Assembly (NCBI RefSeq): GCF_009720735.1
Contig: NZ_WNKU01000001.1
Span: 186,001 to 250,000 of the forward strand
Length of the DNA stretch: 64,000 nt
Reading direction: 5' to 3'
Source: Heliobacterium mobile
GTDB lineage: Bacteria; Bacillota; Desulfitobacteriia; Heliobacteriales; Heliobacteriaceae
A program made the position numbers and the translations under genes. The first letter of the stretch is position 1. Each line of letters begins with the position of its first letter. Of the stretch, positions 1 through 8,777 are shown in pieces. The notes beneath the pieces were generated by a model. It worked only from the letters and a program-made list of their open reading frames with translations, searched no databases and was not told the DNA's origin.

Positions 1-49
1 GATGGCCTAAGAAACCGAACCGAAATGCCTGGAAAGAAGGTAGCTTAAT

Positions 50-889
50 TTGAAGAACCTTATCGATGAGGATTGGCGCGAAGCAAGCCATCGCCAAAAG
101 GAATTGATTTTCCGCAATGAAGCGGTATTTGCTGATCGGGAATCATTAACAGAAGAAAGAGATCAGCCTGCAGATATCTTGGCCTTCGGTGCCCATCCAG
201 ATGATGTGGAGCTCGGTGTCGGCGGTACGCTGGCTCTAGCTGCTGCACAAGGCCGTTCTGTCGTGATCATCGATCTCACTCGCGGTGAGATGGCTTCCAG
301 GGGAACGGTAGAAGAACGGTGGAAAGAGGCTTGTGACGCTGCCCGGATCTTGGGGGTGAGGGAACGGATCAATGGGCAGTGGCCCGACGGGCACCTCAGC
401 GACCCTAGCCGATGGCAGCCCTGGATGGAACAATTCGTCCATTGGCTGCGCCGGTATCGCCCCAAGTTGGTCTTAGCCCCTGGAGGAAGTGATCGCCATC
501 CCGATCATGAAGCAGCCGGTCAGCTTGTCCGGAAAGCCCTTTTTTACGGCGGCCTAAAAAAGTTTGGTGACACTCCCTCAGAACCTTGGCGGCCGGCCCG
601 GTTCTTGACCTACCGCATCAACGGAAACCTGCTTCAAGAGAATAAAGAGCCCCTCTATGTGGATGTTGGTTCCGTCTACGAACAAAAACGGGCAGCCTTA
701 TGTGCTTATCAAAGCCAGTTTTTTCGCGGACTCGGCGGCCGGCGGCAAGAACTGCGCATCCCTGATTTACCTCAACTTCTGGAAGATCGAGATCGATACC
801 TGGGCGGGCTGATTGGAACAACTTTTGCCGAGCCTCTCTATCCGGATGGCCCTCTCGGTGTGAAAGAGATCGGCGCCTTGTGGGAGTGA
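50..889 (+). CDS. bshB1: Bacillithiol biosynthesis deacetylase BshB1 (LmbE/PIG-L family)
   Basis: Predicted zinc-dependent hydrolase that removes the acetyl group from GlcNAc-malate, the second step of bacillithiol synthesis. The family metal motif AHPDD is at residues 48-52 and a second HPDH motif follows GGSDR near residue 150. The TTG start has a good upstream site (GGAAAGAAGG, 31-40). The protein is 279 residues, about 40 longer than the usual form, because the deacetylase fold starts only near residue 42; the N-terminal extension has no motif I recognise. bshA follows after 6 bases, so the two are surely co-transcribed. Family is clear; the substrate is inferred from the bshA neighbour. 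Confidence 0.9.
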   Translation: MKNLIDEDWREASHRQKELIFRNEAVFADRESLTEERDQPADILAFGAHPDDVELGVGGTLALAAAQGRSVVIIDLTRGEMASRGTVEERWKEACDAARILGVRERINGQWPDGHLSDPSRWQPWMEQFVHWLRRYRPKLVLAPGGSDRHPDHEAAGQLVRKALFYGGLKKFGDTPSEPWRPARFLTYRINGNLLQENKEPLYVDVGSVYEQKRAALCAYQSQFFRGLGGRRQELRIPDLPQLLEDRDRYLGGLIGTTFAEPLYPDGPLGVKEIGALWE

Positions 890-895
890 TTCATA

Positions 896-2023
896 GTGAA
901 TATCGGATTTCTCTGTTCCCCCTCCTACGGAGGAAGCGGTGTAGTCGCCTCTGAATTGGCCCGGCAGTTGGCTCGGCGCGGTCATAATATCCATGTCTTT
1001 GCTTATGAATTACCTTTTCGCCTCCATCACTTCGAAGCGAATCTGTTTTTTCATGAGGTGGAGGTGCTTGATTACCCTCTTTTCCGTTATCCTCCCTACC
1101 TACTGGCGCTGTCGGCGAAGATTATCGACGTAGCCCGTTCGGCCCAACTGGATCTTATACACGCTCACTACGCTATCCCTCATACGCCTGCGGCTTATCT
1201 GGCCAAGCAAATGCTGGCTAAGGAACGGCGCTTACCGATTCTCACCACCTTGCATGGTACCGATATCAACTTGGTCGGCAATGATCCTCAATTTTATGAA
1301 ATAACCCGGTTCTCTCTGGAAGCGAGCGACGGTGTTACCGCTGTGTCATGGAGCTTGGCCCGGGAGACGAAGGAGATCTTCAACCTGGCCGATCTCCCTC
1401 GAGTGATTCCCAACTTTGCTGATTTTGAAGAATATTGTCCTGCTTCAAATCCCTGTTTGCGGGCTCGCTTTGCCCGGCCGGAGGAGAAGGTGCTGCTGCA
1501 CATATCCAACTTCCGCCCAGTCAAGCGTGTGGAAGATGTGGTTCGCGTTTTCGCTCGCGTAAACGAACAGGTGCCCTCACGGCTTTTGTTAGTCGGTGAC
1601 GGTCCGGAAAAGTGCGCCGCCGCTCACATGGCCGAGGCCTTAGGCGTTCGGGAACGGGTCATTTTCTTAGGGCGCCAGGACAGTGTGGCCGAAATTTTTG
1701 CCTTAGCCGATTTATTTTTGCTGCCGTCGGCCAAAGAGTCCTTTGGGCTCGTTGCCTTGGAAGCGATGGCTTGTCAAGTTCCGGTCATCGCCAGTGAGAC
1801 GGGCGGACTGCCGGAAGTGGTCGAACATGGCCTTACAGGCTATTTGGCTCCTGTTGGTGACGTGGAAACTATGGCTGGTTTTGCCGTCCACCTGCTGACC
1901 CATCCAGAAGCTTATGACGAGATGGCTCGCCGCGGTCGGGAAGAAGCGCTGCACCGTTTTCAAGCGGAACCGGTCGTCGATACATATGAACAGTACTACC
2001 GGGAAATCTTGAATAGACCTTGA
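896..2023 (+). CDS. bshA: N-acetyl-alpha-D-glucosaminyl L-malate synthase BshA (GT4)
   Basis: Retaining glycosyltransferase that joins UDP-GlcNAc to L-malate, the first step of bacillithiol synthesis. The protein starts with the typical glycine-rich loop ([15 protein letters not shown], residues 8-22), and the GT4 donor-site E-x7-E motif is in the segment [12 protein letters not shown] near residue 280. Length 375 matches the family. GTG start, directly after bshB1. The stop codon overlaps the -35 of the promoter for the next small gene. Bacillithiol fits with the PerR-type peroxide regulator 1.7 kb downstream, both being redox defence. Confidence 0.93.
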   Translation: MNIGFLCSPSYGGSGVVASELARQLARRGHNIHVFAYELPFRLHHFEANLFFHEVEVLDYPLFRYPPYLLALSAKIIDVARSAQLDLIHAHYAIPHTPAAYLAKQMLAKERRLPILTTLHGTDINLVGNDPQFYEITRFSLEASDGVTAVSWSLARETKEIFNLADLPRVIPNFADFEEYCPASNPCLRARFARPEEKVLLHISNFRPVKRVEDVVRVFARVNEQVPSRLLLVGDGPEKCAAAHMAEALGVRERVIFLGRQDSVAEIFALADLFLLPSAKESFGLVALEAMACQVPVIASETGGLPEVVEHGLTGYLAPVGDVETMAGFAVHLLTHPEAYDEMARRGREEALHRFQAEPVVDTYEQYYREILNRP

Positions 2024-2048
2024 CAAGCACAAGATCAAGCGGTACGAT
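2020..2048 (+). promoter_or_regulatory. Sigma-A promoter for the rubredoxin-like gene
   Basis: TTGACA (2020-2025), 17-bp spacer, TACGAT (2043-2048). The -35 overlaps the bshA stop codon. A start of transcription near 2055 gives a leader of about 45 bases. Confidence 0.6.
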
Positions 2049-2062
2049 GAAATTGAAGCATA

Positions 2063-2079
2063 GTAGTAATCGTTACTAC
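2063..2079. repeat. Perfect 7-bp inverted repeat at the start of the leader
   Basis: GTAGTAA, loop TCG, TTACTAC. It sits about 8 bases after the predicted transcription start and could be an operator or a 5' mRNA stem. No known binding site matches that I recognise. Confidence 0.4.
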
Positions 2080-2099
2080 AAAAAATGGAGGTGACAAGA

Positions 2100-2207
2100 A
2101 TGGCAGTATACAAGTGTGCAAAATGCGGCGAAGTCATCGAAAAACGTTGCAAACCTGGAAAGTGCCCCAAATGTGGCGCTGTGAAAGAGGATCTGATTAA
2201 ACAATAG
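2100..2207 (+). CDS. Rubredoxin-like zinc/iron small protein (RCKP type), 35 residues
   Basis: Short protein with two CxxC knuckles: CAKCGEV at residues 6-12 and CPKCGA at residues 22-27, joined by the segment KRCKPGK. This matches the RCKP-type rubredoxin-like domain found as tiny stand-alone proteins in Clostridia; the sites should hold one iron or zinc. It has a strong ribosome site (ATGGAGGTGA) and its own promoter at 2020-2048. A terminator follows at 2335-2365. The specific electron partner is unknown; the next gene encodes a ferredoxin-domain protein, which is suggestive only. Confidence 0.85.
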   Translation: MAVYKCAKCGEVIEKRCKPGKCPKCGAVKEDLIKQ

Positions 2208-2334
2208 CCTATAGGTTTCTAAGAATGGTTTCTGCGATTGAATGGCCATGGAAGATGAGACTTGGCTTTCGTCGAACCTGAGGGCGTTTTAAAAGCATGT
2301 AGATTTGATCATAATTGTGTATATGTAGAAAGAT

Positions 2335-2365
2335 AAAAAGCAGGGAGATAGCCCTGCTTTTTATT
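2335..2365 (+). terminator. Rho-independent terminator or attenuator before the DUF362 gene
   Basis: Stem AGCAGGG (2339-2345) with CCCTGCT (2352-2358), then TTTTTATT. It lies only 16 bases before the ATG of the next gene, leaving no room for a promoter in between, so that gene must be read through it. Confidence 0.75.
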
Positions 2366-2380
2366 GTGGAGGCGGTAGAA

Positions 2381-3505
2381 ATGTCTGAAGTCTATTTCGT
2401 ATCTCGCCGGGCTAAAGCTGGTAAAGGACTCGTAGACAAGCTGCGCAGACTCATCAAAACGGCCCATATTATGGACTGTGTAAACGAACAGGATCTCGTA
2501 GCCATCAAGATGCACTTTGGTGAGCGGGGGAATACAGGGACCATCCGGCCGCCTTTTGTCGGAGCTGTCGTGGAAGAAATACGAGGGAAAAAGGCGCGGC
2601 CCTTTTTGACCGATACGAACACCCTTTATCGAGGCTCCCGGGCTAACGCCGTCGACCATCTAGATACGGCCATGGAAAACGGCTATGCTTACGCCACTGT
2701 CAAGGCGCCGATCATCATCGCCGATGGCTTAGACGGCAAAGACTACCGAAATATCCCAGTGCCTAAGGGTAGACGTCTGCAAGAAGCCAAGATCGCCGCC
2801 GTTCCCTTAGATGCCGACGCCATGATCGTTTTGACCCATTTCAAAGGCCATGAGATGACTGGTTTTGGCGGAGCCATAAAAAACATGGCCATGGGCCTGG
2901 CTTCCCGTTCGGGAAAGCTGATCCAACACTCCGATATCAAACCGACCATCAACGAAAAGTGCAAAGTCTGCGGCAAATGTGTCAAGTGGTGCCCTGCCGA
3001 CGCGATCTCCTTAGGGGAACGAGCGGTCATCGCCGAGGACCGCTGCATCGGCTGCGGCGAATGTACCGTCACCTGTCCCTATAAGGCCATTGCGATCAAC
3101 TGGGCCATCGATCCGGGCTTGCTGCAGGAAAAAATGGCCGAATATGCTTATGCTGCTGTCCGAGAAAAACGGGAAAAAGGCAAAATCGCCTTTATTACTT
3201 TCGTCACCGATGTAACTCCTGAGTGTGACTGCTGCTCCTGGAGCGATACTCCCCTTGTTCCCGATTTGGGAATACTCGCTTCCTTTGATCCCGTTGCCTT
3301 GGATCAAGCTTGCTACGACCTGGTCAATCAAGCGCCTGGCTTGATCGACAACCGCCTCGCTGACGCCGGTCAAGGGACTATAGCTCCAGGAATGGATAAA
3401 TTTCGCATGGTCCATCCCAGCGTCGACGGCACGATTCAACTTCGCCATGCCGAAGAACTGGGCTTAGGGACTCGCAAGTATCAACTTATCCGCCTGCCCG
3501 AGTAA
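2381..3505 (+). CDS. DUF362 domain protein with inserted two-cluster ferredoxin domain
   Basis: 374-residue cytosolic iron-sulfur protein. The DUF362 fold covers both ends and is split by a bacterial-type ferredoxin segment near residues 187-245 with two CxxCxxCxxxCP motifs (CKVCGKCVKWCP and CIGCGECTVTCP), which should bind two 4Fe-4S clusters. A further cysteine group (CDCCSW) lies near residue 286. I start at ATG 2381, which has GTGGAGG upstream; the longer frame from 2315 would run through the terminator stem and is unlikely. Function of the family is not established; electron transfer or metal-centre assembly are the usual suggestions. Confidence 0.88.
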   Translation: MSEVYFVSRRAKAGKGLVDKLRRLIKTAHIMDCVNEQDLVAIKMHFGERGNTGTIRPPFVGAVVEEIRGKKARPFLTDTNTLYRGSRANAVDHLDTAMENGYAYATVKAPIIIADGLDGKDYRNIPVPKGRRLQEAKIAAVPLDADAMIVLTHFKGHEMTGFGGAIKNMAMGLASRSGKLIQHSDIKPTINEKCKVCGKCVKWCPADAISLGERAVIAEDRCIGCGECTVTCPYKAIAINWAIDPGLLQEKMAEYAYAAVREKREKGKIAFITFVTDVTPECDCCSWSDTPLVPDLGILASFDPVALDQACYDLVNQAPGLIDNRLADAGQGTIAPGMDKFRMVHPSVDGTIQLRHAEELGLGTRKYQLIRLPE

Positions 3506-3614
3506 GAGCAGCTAGATTTGACTCGGCGCTTGTTCAACGATGAGGGAAAACGGGCGATTATGGGAACAGATTGTCGATTTACGTAGATAATCTGGAAAAG
3601 GATGTCCCCCTTGA

Positions 3615-3660
3615 TTGACAGTTCTGGCGACATCATATATGATAATGATAGTGATGATTA
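3615..3660 (+). promoter_or_regulatory. perR promoter overlapped by a Fur/PerR-like box
   Basis: TTGACA (3615-3620), 17-bp spacer, TATGAT (3638-3643). From 3641 runs GATAATGATAGTGATGATTA, which resembles overlapping 7-1-7 Fur-family half sites (TGATAAT and TGATAGT). Its place on and just after the -10 suggests that the regulator represses its own gene. Confidence 0.6.
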
Positions 3661-3690
3661 CTATTTGTATAAAGAAAGGTGGGGAGCGCC

Positions 3691-4092
3691 ATGGGAGCCA
3701 TCGGACCTCGGATGACAAGGCAAAAACAGTTGGTCTTAGATATCGTTCAAGGTACAACGAGTCATCCCACGGCAGACTGGGTTTACCAAGAGGCGCGCCG
3801 CCAGATTCCCGATATCAGTTTGGGTACGGTCTATCGTAACCTAAACACCCTTGCCCAACAGGGGATCATTCGGGAAATGACATACGCCGGTGCCAGTTCC
3901 CGTTACGACGGAAACGTGGAGGCTCACTATCATTTTGTCTGTGAAGACTGTAAGCGCGTTTTTGATATTTTTATCGATCGTGCCGAGAATCTGGACGAAA
4001 AGGCTGAGGAAATGAGCGGACATGAGATCCAAGGTCATCGTTTAGAGTTTTATGGACGTTGTGCCGAATGCCGCAAGGCGACAGTCTCTTAA
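3691..4092 (+). CDS. perR: Peroxide-responsive regulator PerR (Fur family)
   Basis: 133-residue metal-dependent repressor. Every metal ligand of Bacillus PerR is found at a constant offset of 12: His25, Asp73, His79, His81 and Asp92 for the regulatory Fe/Mn site; CxxC at 84-87 and a second CxxC near 125-128 for the structural zinc. Asp73 in the motif SSRYD is the feature that separates PerR from Fur and Zur. ATG 3691 follows AAAGGTGGGGAG; a GTG 12 bases earlier is within that site and rejected. A Fur-like box covers its promoter, and a similar box overlaps the promoter of the following operon. Confidence 0.88.
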   Translation: MGAIGPRMTRQKQLVLDIVQGTTSHPTADWVYQEARRQIPDISLGTVYRNLNTLAQQGIIREMTYAGASSRYDGNVEAHYHFVCEDCKRVFDIFIDRAENLDEKAEEMSGHEIQGHRLEFYGRCAECRKATVS

Positions 4093-4103
4093 TATGAACA
4101 GAG

Positions 4104-4147
4104 AGCACTGCTGAAGACCATCTTCAATGGTGCTTTTTTCTTTTTTT
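4104..4147 (+). terminator. Terminator after perR
   Basis: Imperfect hairpin with outer stem AGCAC/GTGCT and inner stem GAAGA/TCTTC, followed by a T-rich run to 4147. Confidence 0.8.
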
Positions 4148-4169
4148 AATCATTTTGGTTGGATGACTT

Positions 4170-4192
4170 TGTTATAATGATAATTGTGATTT
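4170..4192 (+). promoter_or_regulatory. Extended -10 promoter with PerR/Fur-like box
   Basis: TGTTATAAT (extended -10, 4170-4178) runs into ATGATAATTGTGATT. The left half TTATAAT equals the left half of the PerR consensus, the right half is poorer. It resembles the box at the perR promoter, suggesting PerR or Fur control of the DUF4912-glucan operon. No good -35 is seen. Confidence 0.45.
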
Positions 4193-4222
4193 CGAAACTG
4201 AAGATTGGAGGAGTAACCGCCC

Positions 4223-4723
4223 ATGACCATAAGCTTCCCTCAAGGGTATGGCGAAGACGGCATTGGTCTGTTGGTCCAGGATCCGTACCACATCTTCATC
4301 TATTGGGAATTGACAGAAAAGACACGTCAAAACGCTTTACATAACTGGTTTCTTCCCTTTGACACCCCTTGTTTGCTACGGCTTCAGCAAGAAGAAAAGC
4401 AAGGAAAGGGCACCTGCTGGAACAGTATCTATCAAGTGGAACTGCCACCGAGCGCTAACCGCTGGTATGTGAGCGGGCTTAGACCGGGAGAGGTCTACCG
4501 AGCCCAGATAGGCCTGCATAACGGTCAAGGAGAATTTATCGCCATTCTCGGTTCTAAAGGTGTACTGACACCTCCCGTTCAGCCTGTCGGTCCCTGGAAT
4601 ACAGGCCGGCCCGTCGCTGTCTGCGGCGGTGCAGAGCCGATTGAATTGGAAGACCTTCCACCGGCAGAGTCCATCAGTTCGACCTGCTTTTACGAAAAAA
4701 GTGCCGGGGGGAGTTCCCGATGA
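4223..4723 (+). CDS. DUF4912 domain protein
   Basis: 166-residue protein. The N-terminal part, with the segment DPYHIFIYWELTE at residues 20-32, matches DUF4912, a carbohydrate-binding-like beta domain of unknown function. It continues with a region resembling a fibronectin-like strand pattern (WYVSGLRPGEVYRAQIGL). Start ATG 4223 follows TTGGAGGAG. The stop overlaps the ATG of the GH57-GT4 gene in an ATGA, so translation is coupled. In many Firmicutes DUF4912 genes sit beside GH57 genes, so a role in glucan binding or positioning is a fair inference, not proven. Confidence 0.8.
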   Translation: MTISFPQGYGEDGIGLLVQDPYHIFIYWELTEKTRQNALHNWFLPFDTPCLLRLQQEEKQGKGTCWNSIYQVELPPSANRWYVSGLRPGEVYRAQIGLHNGQGEFIAILGSKGVLTPPVQPVGPWNTGRPVAVCGGAEPIELEDLPPAESISSTCFYEKSAGGSSR

Positions 4724-7578
4724 AGGCGATGTTGAAGGAACAAAAAGGATACTGGGCCCTCGTTCTGCACGCACACCTGCCTTATGTGCGACATCCGGAA
4801 CTGCCCGAATTTTTAGAAGAACGGTGGCTCTTTGAAGCCTTGACCGAGTGTTATCTGCCTATGACCGAGTCCTGGCTGCGTTTGCGGGAGGAACAAGTCG
4901 ACTTTTGTGTCACATTATCTGTCACGCCTAGTTTAGCTGCCATGCTGACAGACAACCTACTGCAACAGCGTTATCGGGAGCACCTCGATAAAATGCTGCA
5001 ACTAGCCGCCCTAGAAGAGAAACGGACAGCCGGAGATGAGGACTTTGCTCCGCTGGCTGCCTTGTATCGTCAGAAATTGGAAGGGGCACGCCGGCTGTTC
5101 CAAGATGACTGGAACAGTCAAATCACAGAGGCATGGAAATCGCTGGCCCAAAGCGGTCATCTCGATCTGTGGACATCGGCAGCCACCCATGGCTTTCTTC
5201 CCTATTTGACAGAAAGCAGTTGGACACCGCAGATTCGCACCGGTGTCCGCCAGCACAAAGCCATCTTCGGCATGGAACCTCACGGTCTATGGTTGCCTGA
5301 ATGCGCCTATGCGCCAGGACTGGAAAAGGTGTTGGCTCAGGAAGGGGTCTACTGTTTTGTCGTCGATACAGGGACTTTCCGCAATGCCCATCCTGGACCG
5401 GCCAATCTCTACCAGCCCCTGGAAGTGGGTGCTCAAGTATCTGCCTTCGCCCGGGACCCTGAGACATCCCACCAGGTCTGGGATAAAAAGTCGGGATATC
5501 CCGGTGATTACGATTACCGGGAGTTTTATCGAGATATCGGCTATGACCTGCCCTTCGAAACGGTGGCCCCCTTCCTCAGCGGACCAAACCCAGGGGATAC
5601 AGGGTTCAAATATTATCGCATCACCGGAGATACTGATCAGAAGGAACCCTACCGACACGATTGGGCTATGGAAAAGGTCAACGCCCACGCCGATAACTTT
5701 GTCTTTAACCGGGAAACTCAAACAGCCTCCTGGCGGGATCAGATGGATCTCCCGCCTATCGTGGTCTCCCCCTATGACGGAGAACTCTTTGGCCATTGGT
5801 GGTATGAGGGACCTGACTTTCTGGAAGCGGTCCTTCGCCGTCTCTCCTCCTCTGAATCGACCGTCAAGATGACTACGCCTCGTCGGTACCGGGAGACCTA
5901 CGGACCCGGTCCGAGCGGTCGCATCGCTTTCAGCACCTGGGGAGAAGATGGCTATGGAAAGGTCTGGCTCAACCCCACAAACGACTGGATATACCGTCAC
6001 CTGCACCGGGCTAACGCGGAAATGGTCGCCCTGGCGAAAGCATTTCCCCAAGCCCGCCATGAAATAAAAAAAGCCTTAAATCAAGCGGCCCGGGAACTGT
6101 TGTTGGCACAGTCGAGCGATTGGCCCTTTATCATGCACACCAGGACGACTGTGGAGTATGCCACCGGCCGACTGGAAGAGCACTTGCAATTGTTCTGGAA
6201 ACTGGCCCGATCCCTGCGCAATGGGCAAGTCGACGAAAGTGCCTTGGCCGAGGCCGAATGGAAGCATCCGATTTTTCGGGATATCAATTACCGTGACTTT
6301 GCCGGAGGTTCGGAACCTGAAGGTAAGCCAGTTCTTTCTCCAAAAAGGACGAATCCGATCGGGCCGATCTGGATGCTCAGTTGGGAATATCCGCCTCGAG
6401 TGGTTGGCGGCTTGGGCCGCGCCGTAGCCGACCTGAGCAAGGCCTTAGCCGCCCGAGGTGTACCTGTCAAAGTATTTACTTGTGCCGTCCCCGGCTGTCC
6501 CGACCGAGAGGTGATCGATGGGGTCACCGTCATTCGTCTACCTGTCCCAGGAACGGCGAGCGACGATTTCTTAAGTTGGGTATGGCGTTTTAACTTCGCC
6601 TTGCTATCCGGTGTCATCGCCGAATCGGCTGCCGAAAAGCCGGCTCTGATCCACGGCCATGATTGGATGGTCGGTATGGCTGCCAAAGAAATTCGACGCT
6701 TGCTCCAGGTGCCCTTGGCCGTCACCATCCATGCTACTGAGCACGGTCGCCAGCGAGGGATCTGGAACGACCTGCAGCGTAGCATACACAATGAAGAAAC
6801 AGACCTGTCGAACGCTGCTGACGCGCTCATCGCTTGTTCCAATTATATGGCCAAAGAGATCACCACGCTCTTTGCGACTCCCTGGGCCGAAATCACTGTC
6901 CTTCCCAATGGCGTTGATCCGGCCAATCTCATGGCGGCACCTGGAAAAGGGTACGGGATGGAGAAGTTCTGTGATCCTGGCGATGAAACTCTCTTCTATG
7001 TGGGCCGGCTCGTTCCCGAAAAAGGTATTCAATTATTGGTTGAGGCCATGCCGAACATCCTCAGTCAACGGCCTCAGGCTCGCTTGATTATCGCCGGCAA
7101 AGGTCCTATGATGGAAGAATTAAAAGAGAAGGCTCGCGCTCTCGCTGTGGAGCATCGGGTTTCCTTCGCCGGTTTTGTCGACGATGACAGCCGGAACCGG
7201 CTCATCGGTTCGGCTCATATCGCCGTCTTCCCGAGCCTCTACGAACCTTTTGGGATCGTCGCTTTGGAGGCCATGGCCGCCAACACACCTGTCATCGTCG
7301 GTGATACGGGCGGTCTCGGCGAGATCATCCGCACTGGAGAAAACGGCATCAAAGTACCTCCCGGCGATGTACAAAAATTGGCTGAAGCAGTCATCGCCAT
7401 GTTGCAAGACCGTGAAGGTGCCAACCAAATGGCTGAAGCGGCCCGTCGGGACGTGGACCAAATCTACTCTTGGGATGTTATCGCCGAAGAGACCATCAAA
7501 ACGTACCAGCGAGCCATCCTTCGTTTTGGCACCTTTGGATTTCTCGCTGTCGAACCAGCAGATGAAAAGGTAGGTTAA
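4720..7578 (+). CDS. GH57 glucan branching/amylase domain fused to GT4 glycosyltransferase
   Basis: 952-residue fusion. Residues 1 to about 520 are GH57/DUF1957: HAHLPYVRHPE at 17-27, the nucleophile region GLWLPECAY near 188 and the acid region SPYDGELFGHWWYEGP near 347. From about residue 545 (IWMLSWEYPPRVVGGLG) runs a GT4 starch/glycogen-synthase-like transferase, with a donor-site motif YEPFGIVALEAMAANTP near residue 844. The enzyme probably builds or remodels alpha-1,4-glucan (glycogen-like storage), combining chain extension and branching or hydrolysis. It overlaps the DUF4912 gene by four bases. No break or frameshift is seen at the joint. Confidence 0.88.
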   Translation: MKAMLKEQKGYWALVLHAHLPYVRHPELPEFLEERWLFEALTECYLPMTESWLRLREEQVDFCVTLSVTPSLAAMLTDNLLQQRYREHLDKMLQLAALEEKRTAGDEDFAPLAALYRQKLEGARRLFQDDWNSQITEAWKSLAQSGHLDLWTSAATHGFLPYLTESSWTPQIRTGVRQHKAIFGMEPHGLWLPECAYAPGLEKVLAQEGVYCFVVDTGTFRNAHPGPANLYQPLEVGAQVSAFARDPETSHQVWDKKSGYPGDYDYREFYRDIGYDLPFETVAPFLSGPNPGDTGFKYYRITGDTDQKEPYRHDWAMEKVNAHADNFVFNRETQTASWRDQMDLPPIVVSPYDGELFGHWWYEGPDFLEAVLRRLSSSESTVKMTTPRRYRETYGPGPSGRIAFSTWGEDGYGKVWLNPTNDWIYRHLHRANAEMVALAKAFPQARHEIKKALNQAARELLLAQSSDWPFIMHTRTTVEYATGRLEEHLQLFWKLARSLRNGQVDESALAEAEWKHPIFRDINYRDFAGGSEPEGKPVLSPKRTNPIGPIWMLSWEYPPRVVGGLGRAVADLSKALAARGVPVKVFTCAVPGCPDREVIDGVTVIRLPVPGTASDDFLSWVWRFNFALLSGVIAESAAEKPALIHGHDWMVGMAAKEIRRLLQVPLAVTIHATEHGRQRGIWNDLQRSIHNEETDLSNAADALIACSNYMAKEITTLFATPWAEITVLPNGVDPANLMAAPGKGYGMEKFCDPGDETLFYVGRLVPEKGIQLLVEAMPNILSQRPQARLIIAGKGPMMEELKEKARALAVEHRVSFAGFVDDDSRNRLIGSAHIAVFPSLYEPFGIVALEAMAANTPVIVGDTGGLGEIIRTGENGIKVPPGDVQKLAEAVIAMLQDREGANQMAEAARRDVDQIYSWDVIAEETIKTYQRAILRFGTFGFLAVEPADEKVG

Positions 7579-7614
7579 CAAGAAGAACAGACAGAAAGTG
7601 GGGCCTGACACCCA

Positions 7615-8766
7615 TTGGCGACAGGCAGAAAAGGCCCAAACCCCTGGGGAGAAGAGCCCCCTTTGGGCAGCAAGTCAGAACAAAATATTCGAGATAAAGC
7701 CAGCGGCACTGCGAGCCGAGAGAACAAAGAGCGAGAGCCTCGGGCGAATGTTCCTCTCAACCGCCGTCGTTTTTTCTACGGAGGAGCGGCAGTACTGTCC
7801 GGTTTGGCCAGCTTGTTCGGCGCCTATTGGCTGAATAAACAAAAAGGGCCGACTGCTCCTCCGGTGATTACGGATCTACCCGATTTGCCGGACCGGCGGC
7901 TTGACCTAACGCGGATGCGCAGCAATATTTCCATCTTAGCGCAAAAAGATTGGGAAGGAAGATTAGCCGGCAGTCCAGGGCAAACCAAAGCCGGAGAATA
8001 CATGGCACGTCTTTGGAGCAGCTGGGGTTTAAAGCCGAAAGGGGACGGGGAGACCTTTTTTCAGTCTTTTCCCGTTCCGTCCTTCTCTCTTTCCCCGGTA
8101 AACGGCCGGATGCACCTCGTTGCCGGGGAGAACAAAGGTAACCTGGCTGACAATCTCATCGGTATGATTCCCGGTAGGGATCCGGCACTTCGCCATGAAG
8201 TGGTGGCCCTTTCGGCGCACTATGATCATTTAGGAAAGTGGGACAACCAAGTCTATCCCGGCGCGAATGACAATGCCTCAGGAGTGGCTGTTCTCTTAGA
8301 AATAGCCAAAGCAGCTATTCAGTCACCGACCCGGCGAAGCCTGGCCTTCTTCTTGTTTTCCGGTGAAGAAGGCGGATTGATCGGATCCAAGTATTATGTG
8401 GAACACCCTTCAATTCCACTGGAATCATTGATCGGACTGGTGAATCTGGACACCGTAGCTAACGGTGATAAGAGTGATTTTATTTACTGGTCTTCCGGGA
8501 ACCTCCCTTGGCGTGAAGTGATGGAGGAAGCAGCCCGGGCTACAAATATCCGGTTGCAGCCCCAAGACCGGGGGATGCATAACAGTGATCATTTCCCCTT
8601 CGCAGAAAAGGGAGTACCAGCGATAAGCGTCCTCTCCGGCACGTGGCTCGAAGGCAACCATACGCCCGGCGATACCCTCTCGATTATTAACACAGAAAAA
8701 TTGCAGAAAATCGCTGAATGGAGTTGGCGGTTCGTCTACACGTTAGCAGAATCAGCAGGTAAATAG
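7615..8766 (+). CDS. Exported M28 family zinc aminopeptidase with Tat-type signal
   Basis: 383-residue peptidase. Catalytic zinc ligands are visible in order: SAHYDHLG (His, Asp), GANDNASG (bridging Asp), GEEGGLIGS (catalytic Glu-Glu), VNLDTV (Asp) and HNSDHFPF (last His). An N-terminal NRRRFF at about residues 49-54 followed by a hydrophobic stretch to 72 looks like a twin-arginine signal or anchor, with an unusually long charged n-region. TTG 7615 is the only start that fits the frame before the signal, yet no clear ribosome site precedes it, so the exact start is uncertain. Substrate is unknown. Confidence 0.85.
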   Translation: MATGRKGPNPWGEEPPLGSKSEQNIRDKASGTASRENKEREPRANVPLNRRRFFYGGAAVLSGLASLFGAYWLNKQKGPTAPPVITDLPDLPDRRLDLTRMRSNISILAQKDWEGRLAGSPGQTKAGEYMARLWSSWGLKPKGDGETFFQSFPVPSFSLSPVNGRMHLVAGENKGNLADNLIGMIPGRDPALRHEVVALSAHYDHLGKWDNQVYPGANDNASGVAVLLEIAKAAIQSPTRRSLAFFLFSGEEGGLIGSKYYVEHPSIPLESLIGLVNLDTVANGDKSDFIYWSSGNLPWREVMEEAARATNIRLQPQDRGMHNSDHFPFAEKGVPAISVLSGTWLEGNHTPGDTLSIINTEKLQKIAEWSWRFVYTLAESAGK

Positions 8767-8777
8767 GCGGTGACAGG

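Noticed and set aside
5243-6060. Long frames on both strands inside the GH57-GT4 gene
   Set aside because: Shadow frames of one continuous, motif-rich gene; none shows a known domain.
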